Shown in pieces: positions 26,361 to 35,172 of a stretch of DNA of 48,587 nucleotides. Under the pieces are notes generated by a model. It was not told the DNA's origin. It searched no databases and was given only the letters and a program-made list of their open reading frames with translations. The position numbers and the translations under genes were made by a program. The DNA is from Siminovitchia fordii DSM 16014 = CIP 108821 (GTDB taxonomy: Bacteria > Bacillota > Bacilli > Bacillales > Bacillaceae_C), in the NCBI RefSeq assembly GCF_000374565.1, contig NZ_KB894709.1, forward strand, positions 1-48,587, in the 5' to 3' direction. How positions within the stretch are numbered: position 1 is the first letter of the stretch; every line of letters starts with the position of its first letter.

Positions 26361-27562
26361 TGTTTCACTGTATCCTTTTTATTCACTGAGCTGTGAACTT
26401 CGGTCGGTAATCCCCAGAGCTTAATGAAACCGACAGAGGCAGATTGATCAAATTCGTCTTCTGATGTATATGTTGCAAGTTTTTCGTCATATAAAGAATT
26501 CGGTGATTTTCTTCCTTCTACAATGGCATGGCCTTTGAACAGTTTTACACGGACAGTACCGTTGACATACTGCTGTGTTTCTTGAAGAAATGCTTCAAGT
26601 GCTGGTGTAAGTGGTGAGAACCATAAGCCTTCATAGATCATTTCAGTCAACTTTTTGCTGATAACCGGCTTGAAGTGACCGATATCTTTTACAAGCGTCA
26701 GGTCTTCCAGTTCTTTATGTGCCGTCAACAAAGTGATCGCTCCTGGGCATTCATACACTTCACGCGATTTAATGCCGACAAGTCTGTTTTCGACATGATC
26801 AATTCTTCCAACGCCGTGCTTTCCAGCAACAGAATTCAAATGAAGGATTAAGTCACTCAAATTATATTTCTTACCGTCTATTGCAACAGGAACACCTTTT
26901 TCAAATTCAATTTCAACAACATCAGGCTGATCCGGTGTATTTTCAAGAGCTGCTGTAAGATCATAAGCATCTTCTGGAGGAGCAGCCCAGGGATCTTCCA
27001 AAATTCCACATTCGTTACTTCTTCCCCATAGATTTTGGTCAATGGAATACGGGCTGTCCAAATCGATCGGAATCGGTACACCCTTCTCTTTTGCATATTC
27101 AATTTCTTCTTCACGTGACCAGCTCCAGTCACGAACAGGTGCCAAAACTTCCAAATCAGGGTTCAATGCTTTTATGGAAACTTCAAAGCGCACTTGGTCG
27201 TTACCTTTTCCTGTACAACCGTGAGCGACTGCATCCGCGTTTTCCTTTTCAGCCACTTCAACCAATTTTTTTGCAATCAATGGTCTGGACAAAGCCGAAA
27301 CAAGAGGATATTTATTTTCATACATTGCATGTGCCTGCAATGCCGGAAGAACAAATTCATGAGCGAACTCTTCCTTCGCATCAATCATGTAGCTTTTAGT
27401 TGCCCCCATATCCAAAGCCTTCTCTTTAATAAATTGCAAGTCTTTTCCTTCTCCAACATCAAGACAACATGCAATGACTTCGTACCCTTTATCAATAAAC
27501 CATTTTACGGCAACAGATGTATCTAACCCGCCTGAATAAGCAAGAACAACTTTCTTTTTCAC
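26357..27562 (-). CDS. argG: Argininosuccinate synthase
   Basis: A 401-residue enzyme that joins citrulline and aspartate using ATP. The N-terminal PP-loop [11 protein letters not shown] binds ATP, and [14 protein letters not shown] and [12 protein letters not shown] are family blocks for citrulline/aspartate binding. Start ATG follows GGAGGG. It leads the argG-argH operon, which has a good promoter and an ARG-box-like site in the leader. Confidence 0.97.
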   Translation of the reverse strand: MKKKVVLAYSGGLDTSVAVKWFIDKGYEVIACCLDVGEGKDLQFIKEKALDMGATKSYMIDAKEEFAHEFVLPALQAHAMYENKYPLVSALSRPLIAKKLVEVAEKENADAVAHGCTGKGNDQVRFEVSIKALNPDLEVLAPVRDWSWSREEEIEYAKEKGVPIPIDLDSPYSIDQNLWGRSNECGILEDPWAAPPEDAYDLTAALENTPDQPDVVEIEFEKGVPVAIDGKKYNLSDLILHLNSVAGKHGVGRIDHVENRLVGIKSREVYECPGAITLLTAHKELEDLTLVKDIGHFKPVISKKLTEMIYEGLWFSPLTPALEAFLQETQQYVNGTVRVKLFKGHAIVEGRKSPNSLYDEKLATYTSEDEFDQSASVGFIKLWGLPTEVHSSVNKKDTVKQ

Positions 27563-27582
27563 AAGAAACCCTCCGTTTTAGA

Positions 27583-27657
27583 TGTATTATTATACATAAA
27601 AGTTAATATTTAATCATTTAATATAAGGATAATAACACACATTTTTATGGAGTTCAA
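27583..27657 (-). promoter_or_regulatory. argG promoter and ARG-box-like operator
   Basis: On the minus strand TTGAAC (27652-27657), a 17-base gap and TATTAT (27629-27634) form a good sigma-A promoter. TGTATTATTATACA at 27583-27596, in the leader, fits TGNAT-W4-ATNCA. A weaker copy, TGTATAAAAATAAA, lies upstream of the -35 at 27674-27687. ArgR/AhrC repression in the presence of arginine is the expected control. Confidence 0.65.
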
Positions 27658-27687
27658 TACATATTCATGAAAATGTATAAAAATAAA

Positions 27688-27755
27688 AAAGATGGGGTCT
27701 GACCCCCATCACACTAAAGCGTTAACGAATTAACGCAGCGGGGGTCAGACCCCTT
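27688..27755. terminator. Nested-hairpin terminator after moaB
   Basis: Two copies of a near-palindromic block, GGGGTCTGACCCC (27694) and GGGGTCAGACCCC (27741), pair with each other and enclose a second stem, GCGTTAA/TTAACGC. T-runs follow on both strands. It ends moaB transcription and insulates argG. Confidence 0.8.
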
Positions 27756-27760
27756 TTATT

Positions 27761-28267
27761 CTATTTCTTCAGTTCCCTGATCACATGGCCCAATTCTTTT
27801 AGAATTAATTTTTCCATAGCTGTACGGACAGCACCGCTTGACCCCGGTGTAACAAAGACTGCTTTGTTTTTGTATGTTCCGGCTGTCGCTCTTGACATGA
27901 TGGCTGCCGATCCGATGTCTTCCAGATAGCTGATCATGCGGAATAGTTCGCCAAAACCAATAATCTCTTTTTCAAAGAAAGGGGAAATAGTTTCAATGGT
28001 AATATCCCTTTTCGCAATTCCTGTACCCCCATTTATTAAGACAGCCTGGATATCCGGGCTGTCTGCCGCTTCGCGGAATGAAGAAATGATAGCATCTTTA
28101 TCGTCTTTAACGATTGAATAAGATCCAATTTCATGTCCATTTTCCTGAAGCAAGCTTTTCATCAGTTTACCGCTCTTGTCCGTTTCTTCCGTCCTCGTAT
28201 CGCTCACTGTAATAACCGCACAATTGACCGATGCCGGGGCCTGCTTCTTATGTTGATGCACGCTCAT
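27761..28267 (-). CDS. moaB: Molybdenum cofactor biosynthesis protein MoaB
   Basis: A 168-residue MoaB/MogA-like protein acting on molybdopterin. Family blocks are CAVITVSDTR near residue 16, the NGGTGIAKRDITIE loop near 78 that binds the pterin phosphate, and VFVTPGSSGAVRTAMEKLI. Its start overlaps the stop codon of the preceding EcsC-family gene (TAATG), so they are co-translated. The position between argG and ackA is conserved in B. subtilis. Confidence 0.93.
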   Translation of the reverse strand: MSVHQHKKQAPASVNCAVITVSDTRTEETDKSGKLMKSLLQENGHEIGSYSIVKDDKDAIISSFREAADSPDIQAVLINGGTGIAKRDITIETISPFFEKEIIGFGELFRMISYLEDIGSAAIMSRATAGTYKNKAVFVTPGSSGAVRTAMEKLILKELGHVIRELKK

Positions 28268-29106
28268 TAAATATCACCGCTTTTAATCAGCAAAAATTTA
28301 TATTGATAGTATTTTAATGTAAAATCTGTTATTTTTCTCGTTGTTTTGTAGTTGACGCCGGCTCCGATGAACATGGATGCCAGGGGCAAGCCTGAAACCT
28401 TCTTTTTGGACAACATTAAAATAAGGCTGACTTTTAATAAATGTTTTAAAGGCTCATCAATCCATGATGAGTCCGTCATCCGTTCTTGTTCGTGATAATA
28501 AAATTGTTCGTCACCTTTTTGAAGATCATGGATCAAATCTTCCCATCCGAACATTTTCAATCGTTCAGGCAATGTCGCCGTATGGAAAACTTTTAAGGTT
28601 TCAAGCAACCCTGCTGGCGACTTGACGTTATACCCGAAAGACATCGCCATTAATTGTACGGCCCTTAAATTTATCACAGCCATTGCGACTAAATCGCTTC
28701 CAACCAAGACAGTTTTACCCGTACCGATCATTCCTCCCTGTGCAAAAGAATAGAGTCTGTGTCTCGCCGCTTGTTGTTCAGCCAGGAATGTAAGTTGATC
28801 AATCGATAATTTCCGCAAATCTTCCAAAGTATTGATGTCACTATCCATGGAACGTGCAGTGCGCAAGATCCGTTCCTCCGCATCTGTTTGCAATTGTGAC
28901 TCCCTAAGCATAGAATTCAAATGGAATAGCCATCCATCAAGTTTTTCAAAAAATTGGATTTGCAATGAATCGGGCAAAAGTGAAAAAGCTTGTTCCATCC
29001 ACTTATCATAGGCATTCTCGATATCTGTAGTTTCATACTCAAATAAAGTTTGGCGCCATTCCTGCAAATCTTCCCACATTTGTTCGTCTCTCTTAGTCCA
29101 ATCCAC
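28267..29106 (-). CDS. EcsC-family protein
   Basis: A 279-residue protein resembling the EcsC family: an N-terminal helical region (DEQMWEDLQEWRQTLFEYET), a glycine-rich amphipathic block (FAQGGMIGTGKTVLVGSDLVAMAVINLRAVQLMA) and a C-terminal basic segment. GTGKT in the middle looks like a P-loop fragment, but the flanking sequence does not support an ATPase. Function is unclear; family members lie near membrane transporters. The start at 29106 (GTG) is at good distance from AAAGG; the GTG at 29115 is directly against it. I do not recall it at this position in B. subtilis, so it appears inserted between moaB and ackA. Confidence 0.75.
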   Translation of the reverse strand: MDWTKRDEQMWEDLQEWRQTLFEYETTDIENAYDKWMEQAFSLLPDSLQIQFFEKLDGWLFHLNSMLRESQLQTDAEERILRTARSMDSDINTLEDLRKLSIDQLTFLAEQQAARHRLYSFAQGGMIGTGKTVLVGSDLVAMAVINLRAVQLMAMSFGYNVKSPAGLLETLKVFHTATLPERLKMFGWEDLIHDLQKGDEQFYYHEQERMTDSSWIDEPLKHLLKVSLILMLSKKKVSGLPLASMFIGAGVNYKTTRKITDFTLKYYQYKFLLIKSGDI

Positions 29107-29176
29107 TGCAAGCACCCTTTCGTCATTTTATTTACTTAGTATAGAGAAGCTGCCACTAAAACTCAAAGCAGGAATA

Positions 29177-30367
29177 TCAGGCGGATATAAACCGCATAAC
29201 ATCGCGTGCTATCATAATTTCTTCATTTGTAGGAATCACAAGCACTTTTACAGGTGAGTAGGAATAATTCAGGAAAGCCTCTTTCCCTGTAATTTTGTTC
29301 AGGTCAGGATCCCAATATACCCCCATAAATTGAAGCCCTTTCAATACTTTTGCCCGGATAAAACTGCTGTTCTCTCCGATCCCGGCTGTAAAAATGATGG
29401 CATCTACGCCAGACATTCGTGCTGCATATGATCCCAAATATTTATGGATCCGATCTGCAAATATGTCCAGAGCCAGTTCTGCCCGGTGGTTACCATTTGC
29501 CGCCTCAAGTTCGATATCGCGCAGATCACTGGAAAAGCCTGATACACCGAGCATCCCGGATTTCTTATTCAAAATGTCCAGCACTTCATCCGCTGTCTTA
29601 TCGGTTTTTTCCATTAAATAAGGGATGAGTGCCGGATCAATATTCCCTGATCTTGTTCCCATAGTAACGCCCGCAAGGGGTGTAAAACCCATGGATGTAT
29701 CGATTGATTTTCCTCCCTTGATTGCAGCTATACTTGCACCGTTTCCCAGGTGGCAGGAAATAAGCCTTAATTGCTCTAATGGCCGTCCAAGAATTTCAGC
29801 CGCCCTCTGCGAGACATATTTGTGCGATGTTCCATGAAAGCCGTATTTCCGAATGCCAAATTTTCTATAATACTCATAAGGTAAACTGTACAGAAATGAG
29901 CTTTCAGGCATTGTCTGGTGAAATGCCGTGTCAAAGACGGCCACCTGGGGGATATCCGGAAGAACCTTTTTAAATTCCTTGATCCCGACAATATTGGCCG
30001 GATTGTGAAGTGGCGCCAATTCAATGAGATCCTCAATCTCCTTCAAAGTTGTATCCGTGATCAACACCGAATCGCTGAACTTCTCCCCACCATGGACAAC
30101 CCTGTGCCCGACTCCCTCTAAATCCTCAAGGGATTGAATGGCGCCATTTGTTACAAGTCTGTCCAAAAGCAGTTTAATCGCCTCTTCATGATTGGGGATT
30201 TCAAGTTTTTCTTTGAACCTTTTTTCATGAACAGACATGGACAATAAAGAACCTGGCAAGCCGATCCGTTCAATCATTCCTTTTGCAATGACATTTTCAT
30301 CAGGCATTTGAAATAGCTGAAACTTAATGGAGGAACTCCCCGCATTGACCGCAATCACTTTTGCCAA
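29177..30367 (-). CDS. ackA: Acetate kinase
   Basis: A 396-residue enzyme that interconverts acetyl phosphate + ADP and acetate + ATP. Family marks are [12 protein letters not shown] at the N-terminus, [28 protein letters not shown] with the catalytic residues, and [13 protein letters not shown] at 30367 was chosen as start because AAAGGATGA lies seven bases upstream; the ATG at 30376 touches the ribosome-binding site. It lies 24 bases after ytxK on the same strand, as in B. subtilis. Confidence 0.95.
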   Translation of the reverse strand: MAKVIAVNAGSSSIKFQLFQMPDENVIAKGMIERIGLPGSLLSMSVHEKRFKEKLEIPNHEEAIKLLLDRLVTNGAIQSLEDLEGVGHRVVHGGEKFSDSVLITDTTLKEIEDLIELAPLHNPANIVGIKEFKKVLPDIPQVAVFDTAFHQTMPESSFLYSLPYEYYRKFGIRKYGFHGTSHKYVSQRAAEILGRPLEQLRLISCHLGNGASIAAIKGGKSIDTSMGFTPLAGVTMGTRSGNIDPALIPYLMEKTDKTADEVLDILNKKSGMLGVSGFSSDLRDIELEAANGNHRAELALDIFADRIHKYLGSYAARMSGVDAIIFTAGIGENSSFIRAKVLKGLQFMGVYWDPDLNKITGKEAFLNYSYSPVKVLVIPTNEEIMIARDVMRFISA

Positions 30368-30391
30368 ACTTATCATCCTTTGACTTCCAGT

Positions 30392-31381
30392 TTATTTGTT
30401 TTCATCAAACCATTTCTCCATTTTCATGAGGATCCGGTCCATAGCCTCTTTGTTGGAGAGCTTTGGAAAAGCAGCCAACAGAACCTCTTTCGGAGGTTTG
30501 ATCCCCGGCTTTTTCTTCTGCAGGACCAAAATGCTTTTGGCCGCCTGTCCGCTTGCAAACATGGTAAGCGGGAGCTGTAATACTGCCTGTATATATGCCG
30601 TATCTTTAAGGTATTCATGCAATTTTGGAGCTTCTTCCGACTCAAACAGATCATTGGGAATAAGGAAAAACAAATAACCGCCCGGTTTGGTATGATTTAT
30701 GCTTTGTTCAATGAACAGGTGATGGGCGTATGAATGTCCTTCCTCTTTTCTCAGGGAGTAACTTGCCGCGTTGGCATCGTCCGGATAATATCCGACCGGC
30801 AAGTCGCAGACAACAACATCAACCGGATCAATAAAGAGAGGTTTCAACGCATCCTGATTGAAAAATTCAACTGTCTGCATCTGCAGGTTCGCCCCGATAT
30901 AGCCGAGCTTTAAAAGCAAATCGTCTACATCCACACCGTAAGCCTCCAGCCGGACATCCTGCTCTTTCCTATTTAATATGGAAAAAAGGAGATTGCCTGT
31001 TCCGACAGCCGGGTCAAGTATCGAGATATCCGTTTTACCGTCTGTAAATTTTCCGATTAAATAACTGATGAAATAACCTATCGTGTCAGGCGTCATTTGG
31101 TGGTTAGCCTGGACGTTATCTTTCATCCCTTTTAAAATGGCAAATTGGTATGCCCTTCGAATGTCATCACTTTTATATGCAGGTAATTGGACATCTGAAT
31201 ATTTCTTTTCGAGCCTCTTTTTTGTAATTTCGCTTACCTCGGTCTGCATGATTTGCTGTTGAAAAATATTCTCTCCCGTTTCTGCGAGTGCTTCCAAATA
31301 TGTACACTGTAATTCTTCCTGCAATATTTCCGCTGTATCATTGAACAGTGAAAATAATTTTTCTATCGGTAATTTCTTCAA
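30392..31381 (-). CDS. ytxK: Class I SAM-dependent methyltransferase YtxK
   Basis: A 329-residue protein of the N6-adenine-methyltransferase-like family. The SAM-binding motif DPAVGTGNLLF lies near residue 115, and a degenerate catalytic motif, DLPVGYYPDD, stands where DNA methyltransferases have (N/D)PPY. The altered motif and the conserved setting next to ackA argue against a restriction-modification role. The start is taken as TTG 31381 behind GGGGTGG. The natural substrate of this family is unknown to me. Confidence 0.85.
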   Translation of the reverse strand: MKKLPIEKLFSLFNDTAEILQEELQCTYLEALAETGENIFQQQIMQTEVSEITKKRLEKKYSDVQLPAYKSDDIRRAYQFAILKGMKDNVQANHQMTPDTIGYFISYLIGKFTDGKTDISILDPAVGTGNLLFSILNRKEQDVRLEAYGVDVDDLLLKLGYIGANLQMQTVEFFNQDALKPLFIDPVDVVVCDLPVGYYPDDANAASYSLRKEEGHSYAHHLFIEQSINHTKPGGYLFFLIPNDLFESEEAPKLHEYLKDTAYIQAVLQLPLTMFASGQAAKSILVLQKKKPGIKPPKEVLLAAFPKLSNKEAMDRILMKMEKWFDENK

Positions 31382-31445
31382 TGATTTTCCACCCCGTAAC
31401 AAGACTTCTCCCTATATTTTATCGATGTCCTTCATCTTAAACAAG

Positions 31446-31468
31446 AAAAAAACCCCGGTATACCGGGG
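31446..31468 (-). terminator. Terminator after 80-residue ORF
   Basis: CCCCGGTATACCGGGG is a perfect palindrome followed on the minus strand by seven T residues, a strong intrinsic terminator separating the upstream genes from ytxK-ackA. Confidence 0.9.
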
Positions 31469-31527
31469 AAGAATTCTATATTGAGAAGAAATACTGTTAT
31501 TTTATCAAAATAACTATTCTTGATTCA

Positions 31528-31770
31528 TTATCCAGTGACCGGCAAATGTATCCCTTTTTCCTCAAAATATCCTCTGCTTGATCTTTCAAGATATTGATTC
31601 AGGGCACTACATTCAGTCAGCATCTCTCCTAGGTCGCCATTTTCCGGCTGAAACGTACAAAAAGTGCTATTGACAATGCCGGCGTATAGAATGTTCCAGT
31701 ACAGGCTCCAACTGTTGTGAACGGTAACCTCTTCTTCTTTATAAGCTCGTCCAGCTCGCAGCGATAACAT
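31528..31770 (-). CDS. Small protein of unknown function, possibly frameshifted
   Basis: An 80-residue frame that I do not recognise. It has an aromatic stretch (NSWSLYWNILYAGIVNSTFC) and an acidic middle. ATG at 31770 is eight bases from AAGGAG. A second ATG at 31775, in another frame, starts MKCYRCELDELIKKK, which looks like a zinc-binding N-terminus, but that frame soon loses protein-like character. Joining the two frames around the AAGAAGAAGAGG run near 31735 would give one smooth protein. The gene lies between tpx and a strong terminator. Confidence 0.5.
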   Translation of the reverse strand: MLSLRAGRAYKEEEVTVHNSWSLYWNILYAGIVNSTFCTFQPENGDLGEMLTECSALNQYLERSSRGYFEEKGIHLPVTG

Positions 31771-31817
31771 TTCATTTTCTCCTTGTGGACTCCAGTTTGT
31801 CCCCTCTAAACGGAGCT

Positions 31818-32309
31818 TTACATATTTTTTACGGCTTCAATGGCAGCCTCATAATTGGGATGGTTTGTCCCTTCACTTACATATTCCGCATAGATGACCT
31901 GGTCATTGCTATCAATGACAAAAACACTTCGTGCAAGGAGCCTGAATTCTTTCATGATGACACCGTAGGCTTCACCAAATGACAGATCCCTATGATCCGA
32001 AAAAATCTTTGCCTGGCTTAATCCATTTTCTTCTGCCCAGCGCTTTTGGGCGAATGGGAGATCTGCGGAAATTGTCAGGATTGTGGCGTTTTCAAGTGCT
32101 GCTTCCTCGTTAAACCGTTTGGTTTGGGCAGCACAGACTCCAGTATCGACAGATGGAACCACACTGATTACACGTACTCCGGTGAAATCGCTTAACTTCA
32201 CTTCCGAAAGATCTTGATCCAACACAGTAAAATCCGGAGCTTTATCACCCGGTTTTACAACATTCCCTTCCAACGTGATAGGATTTCCTGCAAAAGTTAC
32301 AGCTGGCAT
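31818..32309 (-). CDS. tpx: Thiol peroxidase, lacking the resolving cysteine
   Basis: A 163-residue peroxiredoxin of the Tpx class that reduces hydroperoxides. The peroxidatic cysteine is Cys59 in PSVDTGVCAAQTKRF, and DHRDLSFGEAYG and LLARSVFVID are typical. The resolving cysteine, which in Tpx proteins lies in a RWC/RFC motif, is replaced by alanine (RWAEENG, Ala92), and no other cysteine exists in the protein. It must work as a 1-Cys enzyme, recycled by an external thiol, or have reduced activity. Its position matches tpx in B. subtilis. Confidence 0.93.
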   Translation of the reverse strand: MPAVTFAGNPITLEGNVVKPGDKAPDFTVLDQDLSEVKLSDFTGVRVISVVPSVDTGVCAAQTKRFNEEAALENATILTISADLPFAQKRWAEENGLSQAKIFSDHRDLSFGEAYGVIMKEFRLLARSVFVIDSNDQVIYAEYVSEGTNHPNYEAAIEAVKNM

Positions 32310-32393
32310 ACATCATTCCTCCTTGTCTCTTTTCACTTTTTATCATCCAGTAATTCGCTGTGAATAGCAAGGAAAAAGATGTAAACAACTTGA

Positions 32394-32852
32394 TCAGATA
32401 TCATAATCAAGCTGCTGCTTCCCTTCCGATTTCTGCTTATTTGATTGCCCGGCTTGACTGTTTTTTATTATCGTTTGAATTTTGTCAAAAGCAACTGGAG
32501 CCATATCCACCATTTTTTCAAATAAATGAGTATTTTGCTCCAGTCGCAGCATGTTCACCCCCTGGGAGTTGACAACCAAAAAAGCAATGGGTGTGATGGA
32601 AACTCCCCCGCCGCTTCCTCCTCCGAAAGGCAAGCCTGCGTATTGATCATCCGGGGAATCCATCGAGGAAGAGTCGTCTCCAGATGAAAACTCACTGCCG
32701 CCCATCGCAAAACCGAAGCCAACCTTGGATACAGTCAGGATCACCCCGCCGTCCGGTGTTTCAACCGGATCTCCAACGATCGTATTCACATCGATCATTT
32801 CCTTCAAATTTTCCATCGCTGTCGTCATTAACCCCTTGATTGGATGTTCCAT
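32394..32852 (-). CDS. ytfJ: Sporulation protein YtfJ, GerW family
   Basis: A 152-residue GerW-family protein. VETPDGGVILTVSKVGFGFA and the glycine-rich LPFGGGSGGGVSITPIAFLVV are diagnostic. In B. subtilis the homologue is a spore protein needed for proper germination. The ATG at 32852 follows AGGAGG by ten bases and lies inside the end of ytfI. Confidence 0.9.
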   Translation of the reverse strand: MEHPIKGLMTTAMENLKEMIDVNTIVGDPVETPDGGVILTVSKVGFGFAMGGSEFSSGDDSSSMDSPDDQYAGLPFGGGSGGGVSITPIAFLVVNSQGVNMLRLEQNTHLFEKMVDMAPVAFDKIQTIIKNSQAGQSNKQKSEGKQQLDYDI

Positions 32853-33465
32853 TATTTTCGGTCCTCCTGTTATTCAACTTCTTCCACTTTTTAATAAATC
32901 TGAGTAGCGTCAATATAGCTTTTCCAGTCCGAATCGATACCATACAAGATATTTCAGTGTCAAATCCAACAGCTTGAAAGAAAGGCACAAAAGAAAGCTC
33001 AGGAGCTTTTTTCATCGGGACATACCGTTTCAGCCATGCCTCGAAGATTCCCTTTATAGACCAGACAGCGCCCGCCAGCCTCCCCGTCGCGGCCGCTTCC
33101 CCGACCCCTGCTCCGGATCTCCATACAAAACAGTGAATAGTTAAGTTTTTCAGAGCTTCTAACATAGGGGCCTTTAAATCTTTCAGCATCATATCATTTG
33201 TAGTATCTTCAAGCTTTTTCTGCCATTTACCGACGGTTTCCTGCGATTTTCCTTCATCATTCATCAGATTGTGTAACTTATCCTTAATGTCCAAGGTTCT
33301 TTTAATCCTTATCAAACCATAGGCCGTCACTAAATGTATGTCCAAAGTACATTCAGATAAATTTTTCATTCTAAAAGAAAATTTCAATATGATTTTAGAA
33401 ATGAGTATTGCAGCAATAGCCAATAAGAAGGTGGCCAAAACAATTATAATAATGTTCCAATCCAT
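32761..33465 (-). CDS. ytfI: DUF2953 protein YtfI
   Basis: A 234-residue protein with one N-terminal membrane helix (IIIIVLATFLLAIAAILISK) and a DUF2953-like body (CTLDIHLVTAYGLIRIKRTL; FVPFFQAVGFDTEISCMVSIRTGKAILTLLRFIKKWKK). Function is unknown; the gene is tied to ytfJ in sporeformers. The last 30 or so residues run through the ribosome-binding site and start of ytfJ in another frame, giving a 92-base overlap. Both other frames have a stop just before the ytfJ ribosome-binding site, so the natural end may have been lost by a small mutation. Confidence 0.8.
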   Translation of the reverse strand: MDWNIIIIVLATFLLAIAAILISKIILKFSFRMKNLSECTLDIHLVTAYGLIRIKRTLDIKDKLHNLMNDEGKSQETVGKWQKKLEDTTNDMMLKDLKAPMLEALKNLTIHCFVWRSGAGVGEAAATGRLAGAVWSIKGIFEAWLKRYVPMKKAPELSFVPFFQAVGFDTEISCMVSIRTGKAILTLLRFIKKWKKLNNRRTENNGTSNQGVNDDSDGKFEGNDRCEYDRWRSG

Positions 33466-33499
33466 TTCACGCCTCCGGTTATCAGTTTCACCGAAGCGA

Positions 33500-33534
33500 T
33501 AAAAAAATAAACCCGCTTAAGAATAAGCGGGTTC
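33500..33534 (-). terminator. Terminator overlapping yteJ stop codon
   Basis: AACCCGCTTA and TAAGCGGGTT form a perfect 10-bp stem followed on the minus strand by an A/T-rich tail with seven T residues. The upstream arm includes the last codons of yteJ, and the stop codon TAA lies in the stem. Confidence 0.85.
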
Positions 33535-34005
33535 GGCCGTCTCCCGGCGTTCATGAACAACAGCAGTGTCTGCAAACATATCGTGCAATGCCTGCTTCTT
33601 GGGAGTGAATGCGGCAATGATATATAAAATCCATATGGTCGCGGAAATGTATCGGCCAATCCACTCTCTGAAAAGGACTGTGCTCCAGCTCAGCTTATCA
33701 TCATTCAACGGAATGACTTTTAATCCGAAGACCATTTTACCAAGTGTCTGTCTAAAAAACTTTGTCATCAGAACAAAGTACAAGTAGAAAATCAGTGCAC
33801 TGGCAATGTTGATAGGTGTAAATATTCCGGAGGCAGAAAGTTGAAGATCCAGTGCCCGGAACAACGGTTTTACTAAAATTCCGCTCACTCCTCCTATGAC
33901 AGCAAGGTCAAGTAAATAAGCCCAGAATCTCATCCAAAAACCGCCGTAATGGAAAGGAGGCCGCGGATCTGTCCTGCGGGTTTCATTCGTTTGTATTTCA
34001 TCCAT
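33517..34005 (-). CDS. yteJ: RDD-family membrane protein YteJ
   Basis: A 162-residue membrane protein of the RDD family with three hydrophobic helices. The family-naming aspartate-containing first helix is RFWAYLLDLAVIGGV, and GKMVFGLKVIPLNDDKLSW follows. Its role is unclear; in B. subtilis yteJ and sppA form an operon linked to resistance to lantibiotics. It follows sppA by 15 bases on the same strand. Confidence 0.85.
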   Translation of the reverse strand: MDEIQTNETRRTDPRPPFHYGGFWMRFWAYLLDLAVIGGVSGILVKPLFRALDLQLSASGIFTPINIASALIFYLYFVLMTKFFRQTLGKMVFGLKVIPLNDDKLSWSTVLFREWIGRYISATIWILYIIAAFTPKKQALHDMFADTAVVHERRETAEPAYS

Positions 34006-34020
34006 TATTTGACACCTCCA

Positions 34021-35025
34021 TCATTGGGCATATAAATACATCATTCTGGGTGAATTCGGTTTTGATAACATATTCACCAGTTCACCCATCTCGGAGCCAC
34101 CGGATAATTTTTGGGCTGTCATGGAAAAGAGCGATCCCAGACCGGCGGAGGAGGAATATTTGAACACTTCGGCATCCTGTAACTTAAAGTCTTTTTTCAT
34201 TGCTTCGATGACATCTTCCGTATAACCGAAATCATCAATCAAGTTCAGATCTTTGGCCTGACGCCCATCATAGACCCGTCCATCAGCAATTTTACGGACC
34301 TGGTCTTCCTTCATATCGCGCCCCTCGGCAATGATCCTGACAAATTCATCATAGGAATTCGTCAGCATGCTTTCAAGAATCTCCACTTCTTCAGGCGTCA
34401 TTTTCCGATGTCCACTCATGATATCTTTATACTTTCCGCTTTTAATCGTCATAAAGTCTATTCCGATCTTATCAGTCAAATCGCTGTAGTTTACACCTTG
34501 CATGATTACACCCAATGACCCTGTCAATGTTTCGGGACTGGCAAAAATTTTATTAGCGGGTGCGGATATGTAATAACCGCCTGATGCTGCCATGGACCCC
34601 ATGGAAATATATACTGGCTTTTTCGTTTCTTTTTGGATTTCTACGAGCTTATGGCGAATTTCAGCTGATTCATTCGTGCCCCCTCCTGGAGAATTGACAC
34701 GTAAAACAATTCCCTTGATGCTGGTGTCCTCTTTCACCTGATTCAACTGCTTCATGAAATCCCTGTGGGAGTACCCGGGTGAAGTAAGATAAGACTTTGC
34801 ATCTCCCGTATCCTGTATTACCCCGTCCACCTCAAGAACTGCAATCCTTTTTAAAGCATTTCCTGAGTCAATCACTTCTTCGCCGAAAGTTTCTCCGGTT
34901 ATCATATTTTCCTTGAACATCTTTGAGAAATCACCAAACATGAGCGCGCTCGCCATGTTGATGATGATTGAAAAGAAAAATACACCTGCTGCTATACCTA
35001 GTGCTGCCCATCTCTTTCCATTCAC
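34021..35025 (-). CDS. sppA: Signal peptide peptidase SppA
   Basis: A 334-residue membrane-anchored serine peptidase that degrades leftover signal peptides. After an N-terminal membrane helix (AALGIAAGVFFFSIIINMA) come the strand-turn RVNSPGGGTNES, the nucleophile serine in GSMAASGGYYISAPA and the general-base lysine in SGKYKDI: the Ser-Lys dyad of Gram-positive SppA. The start is GTG at 35025, eight bases after AAAGGAGGAG. Longer frames start inside or above the ribosome-binding site. Confidence 0.92.
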   Translation of the reverse strand: MNGKRWAALGIAAGVFFFSIIINMASALMFGDFSKMFKENMITGETFGEEVIDSGNALKRIAVLEVDGVIQDTGDAKSYLTSPGYSHRDFMKQLNQVKEDTSIKGIVLRVNSPGGGTNESAEIRHKLVEIQKETKKPVYISMGSMAASGGYYISAPANKIFASPETLTGSLGVIMQGVNYSDLTDKIGIDFMTIKSGKYKDIMSGHRKMTPEEVEILESMLTNSYDEFVRIIAEGRDMKEDQVRKIADGRVYDGRQAKDLNLIDDFGYTEDVIEAMKKDFKLQDAEVFKYSSSAGLGSLFSMTAQKLSGGSEMGELVNMLSKPNSPRMMYLYAQ

Positions 35026-35172
35026 AATAAACTCCTCCTTTCCTTTTTTCATACGGATGACATTACAAAGAGTTTCATATTCATGTTAAACTTGAAAAAC
35101 ATAATCAACATTGTAACAAAAAGAGGAAAACTAAGAAAGTACACCGTTTCCATTTGCGGGAGGCATGAAAAA

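Noticed and set aside
28640-28760. GTGKT in the EcsC-family protein as an ATPase P-loop
   Set aside because: No preceding strand or Walker B motif; the glycines fit the amphipathic glycine-rich block of the family.
30392-31381. ytxK as a restriction-modification methyltransferase
   Set aside because: The NPPY motif is changed to DLPV, no specificity or endonuclease gene is nearby, and the position in the backbone is conserved.
35083-35172. A 30-codon N-terminal extension of NAD kinase
   Set aside because: No ribosome-binding site; the ATG at 35173 has GGGAGG and gives the usual family length.
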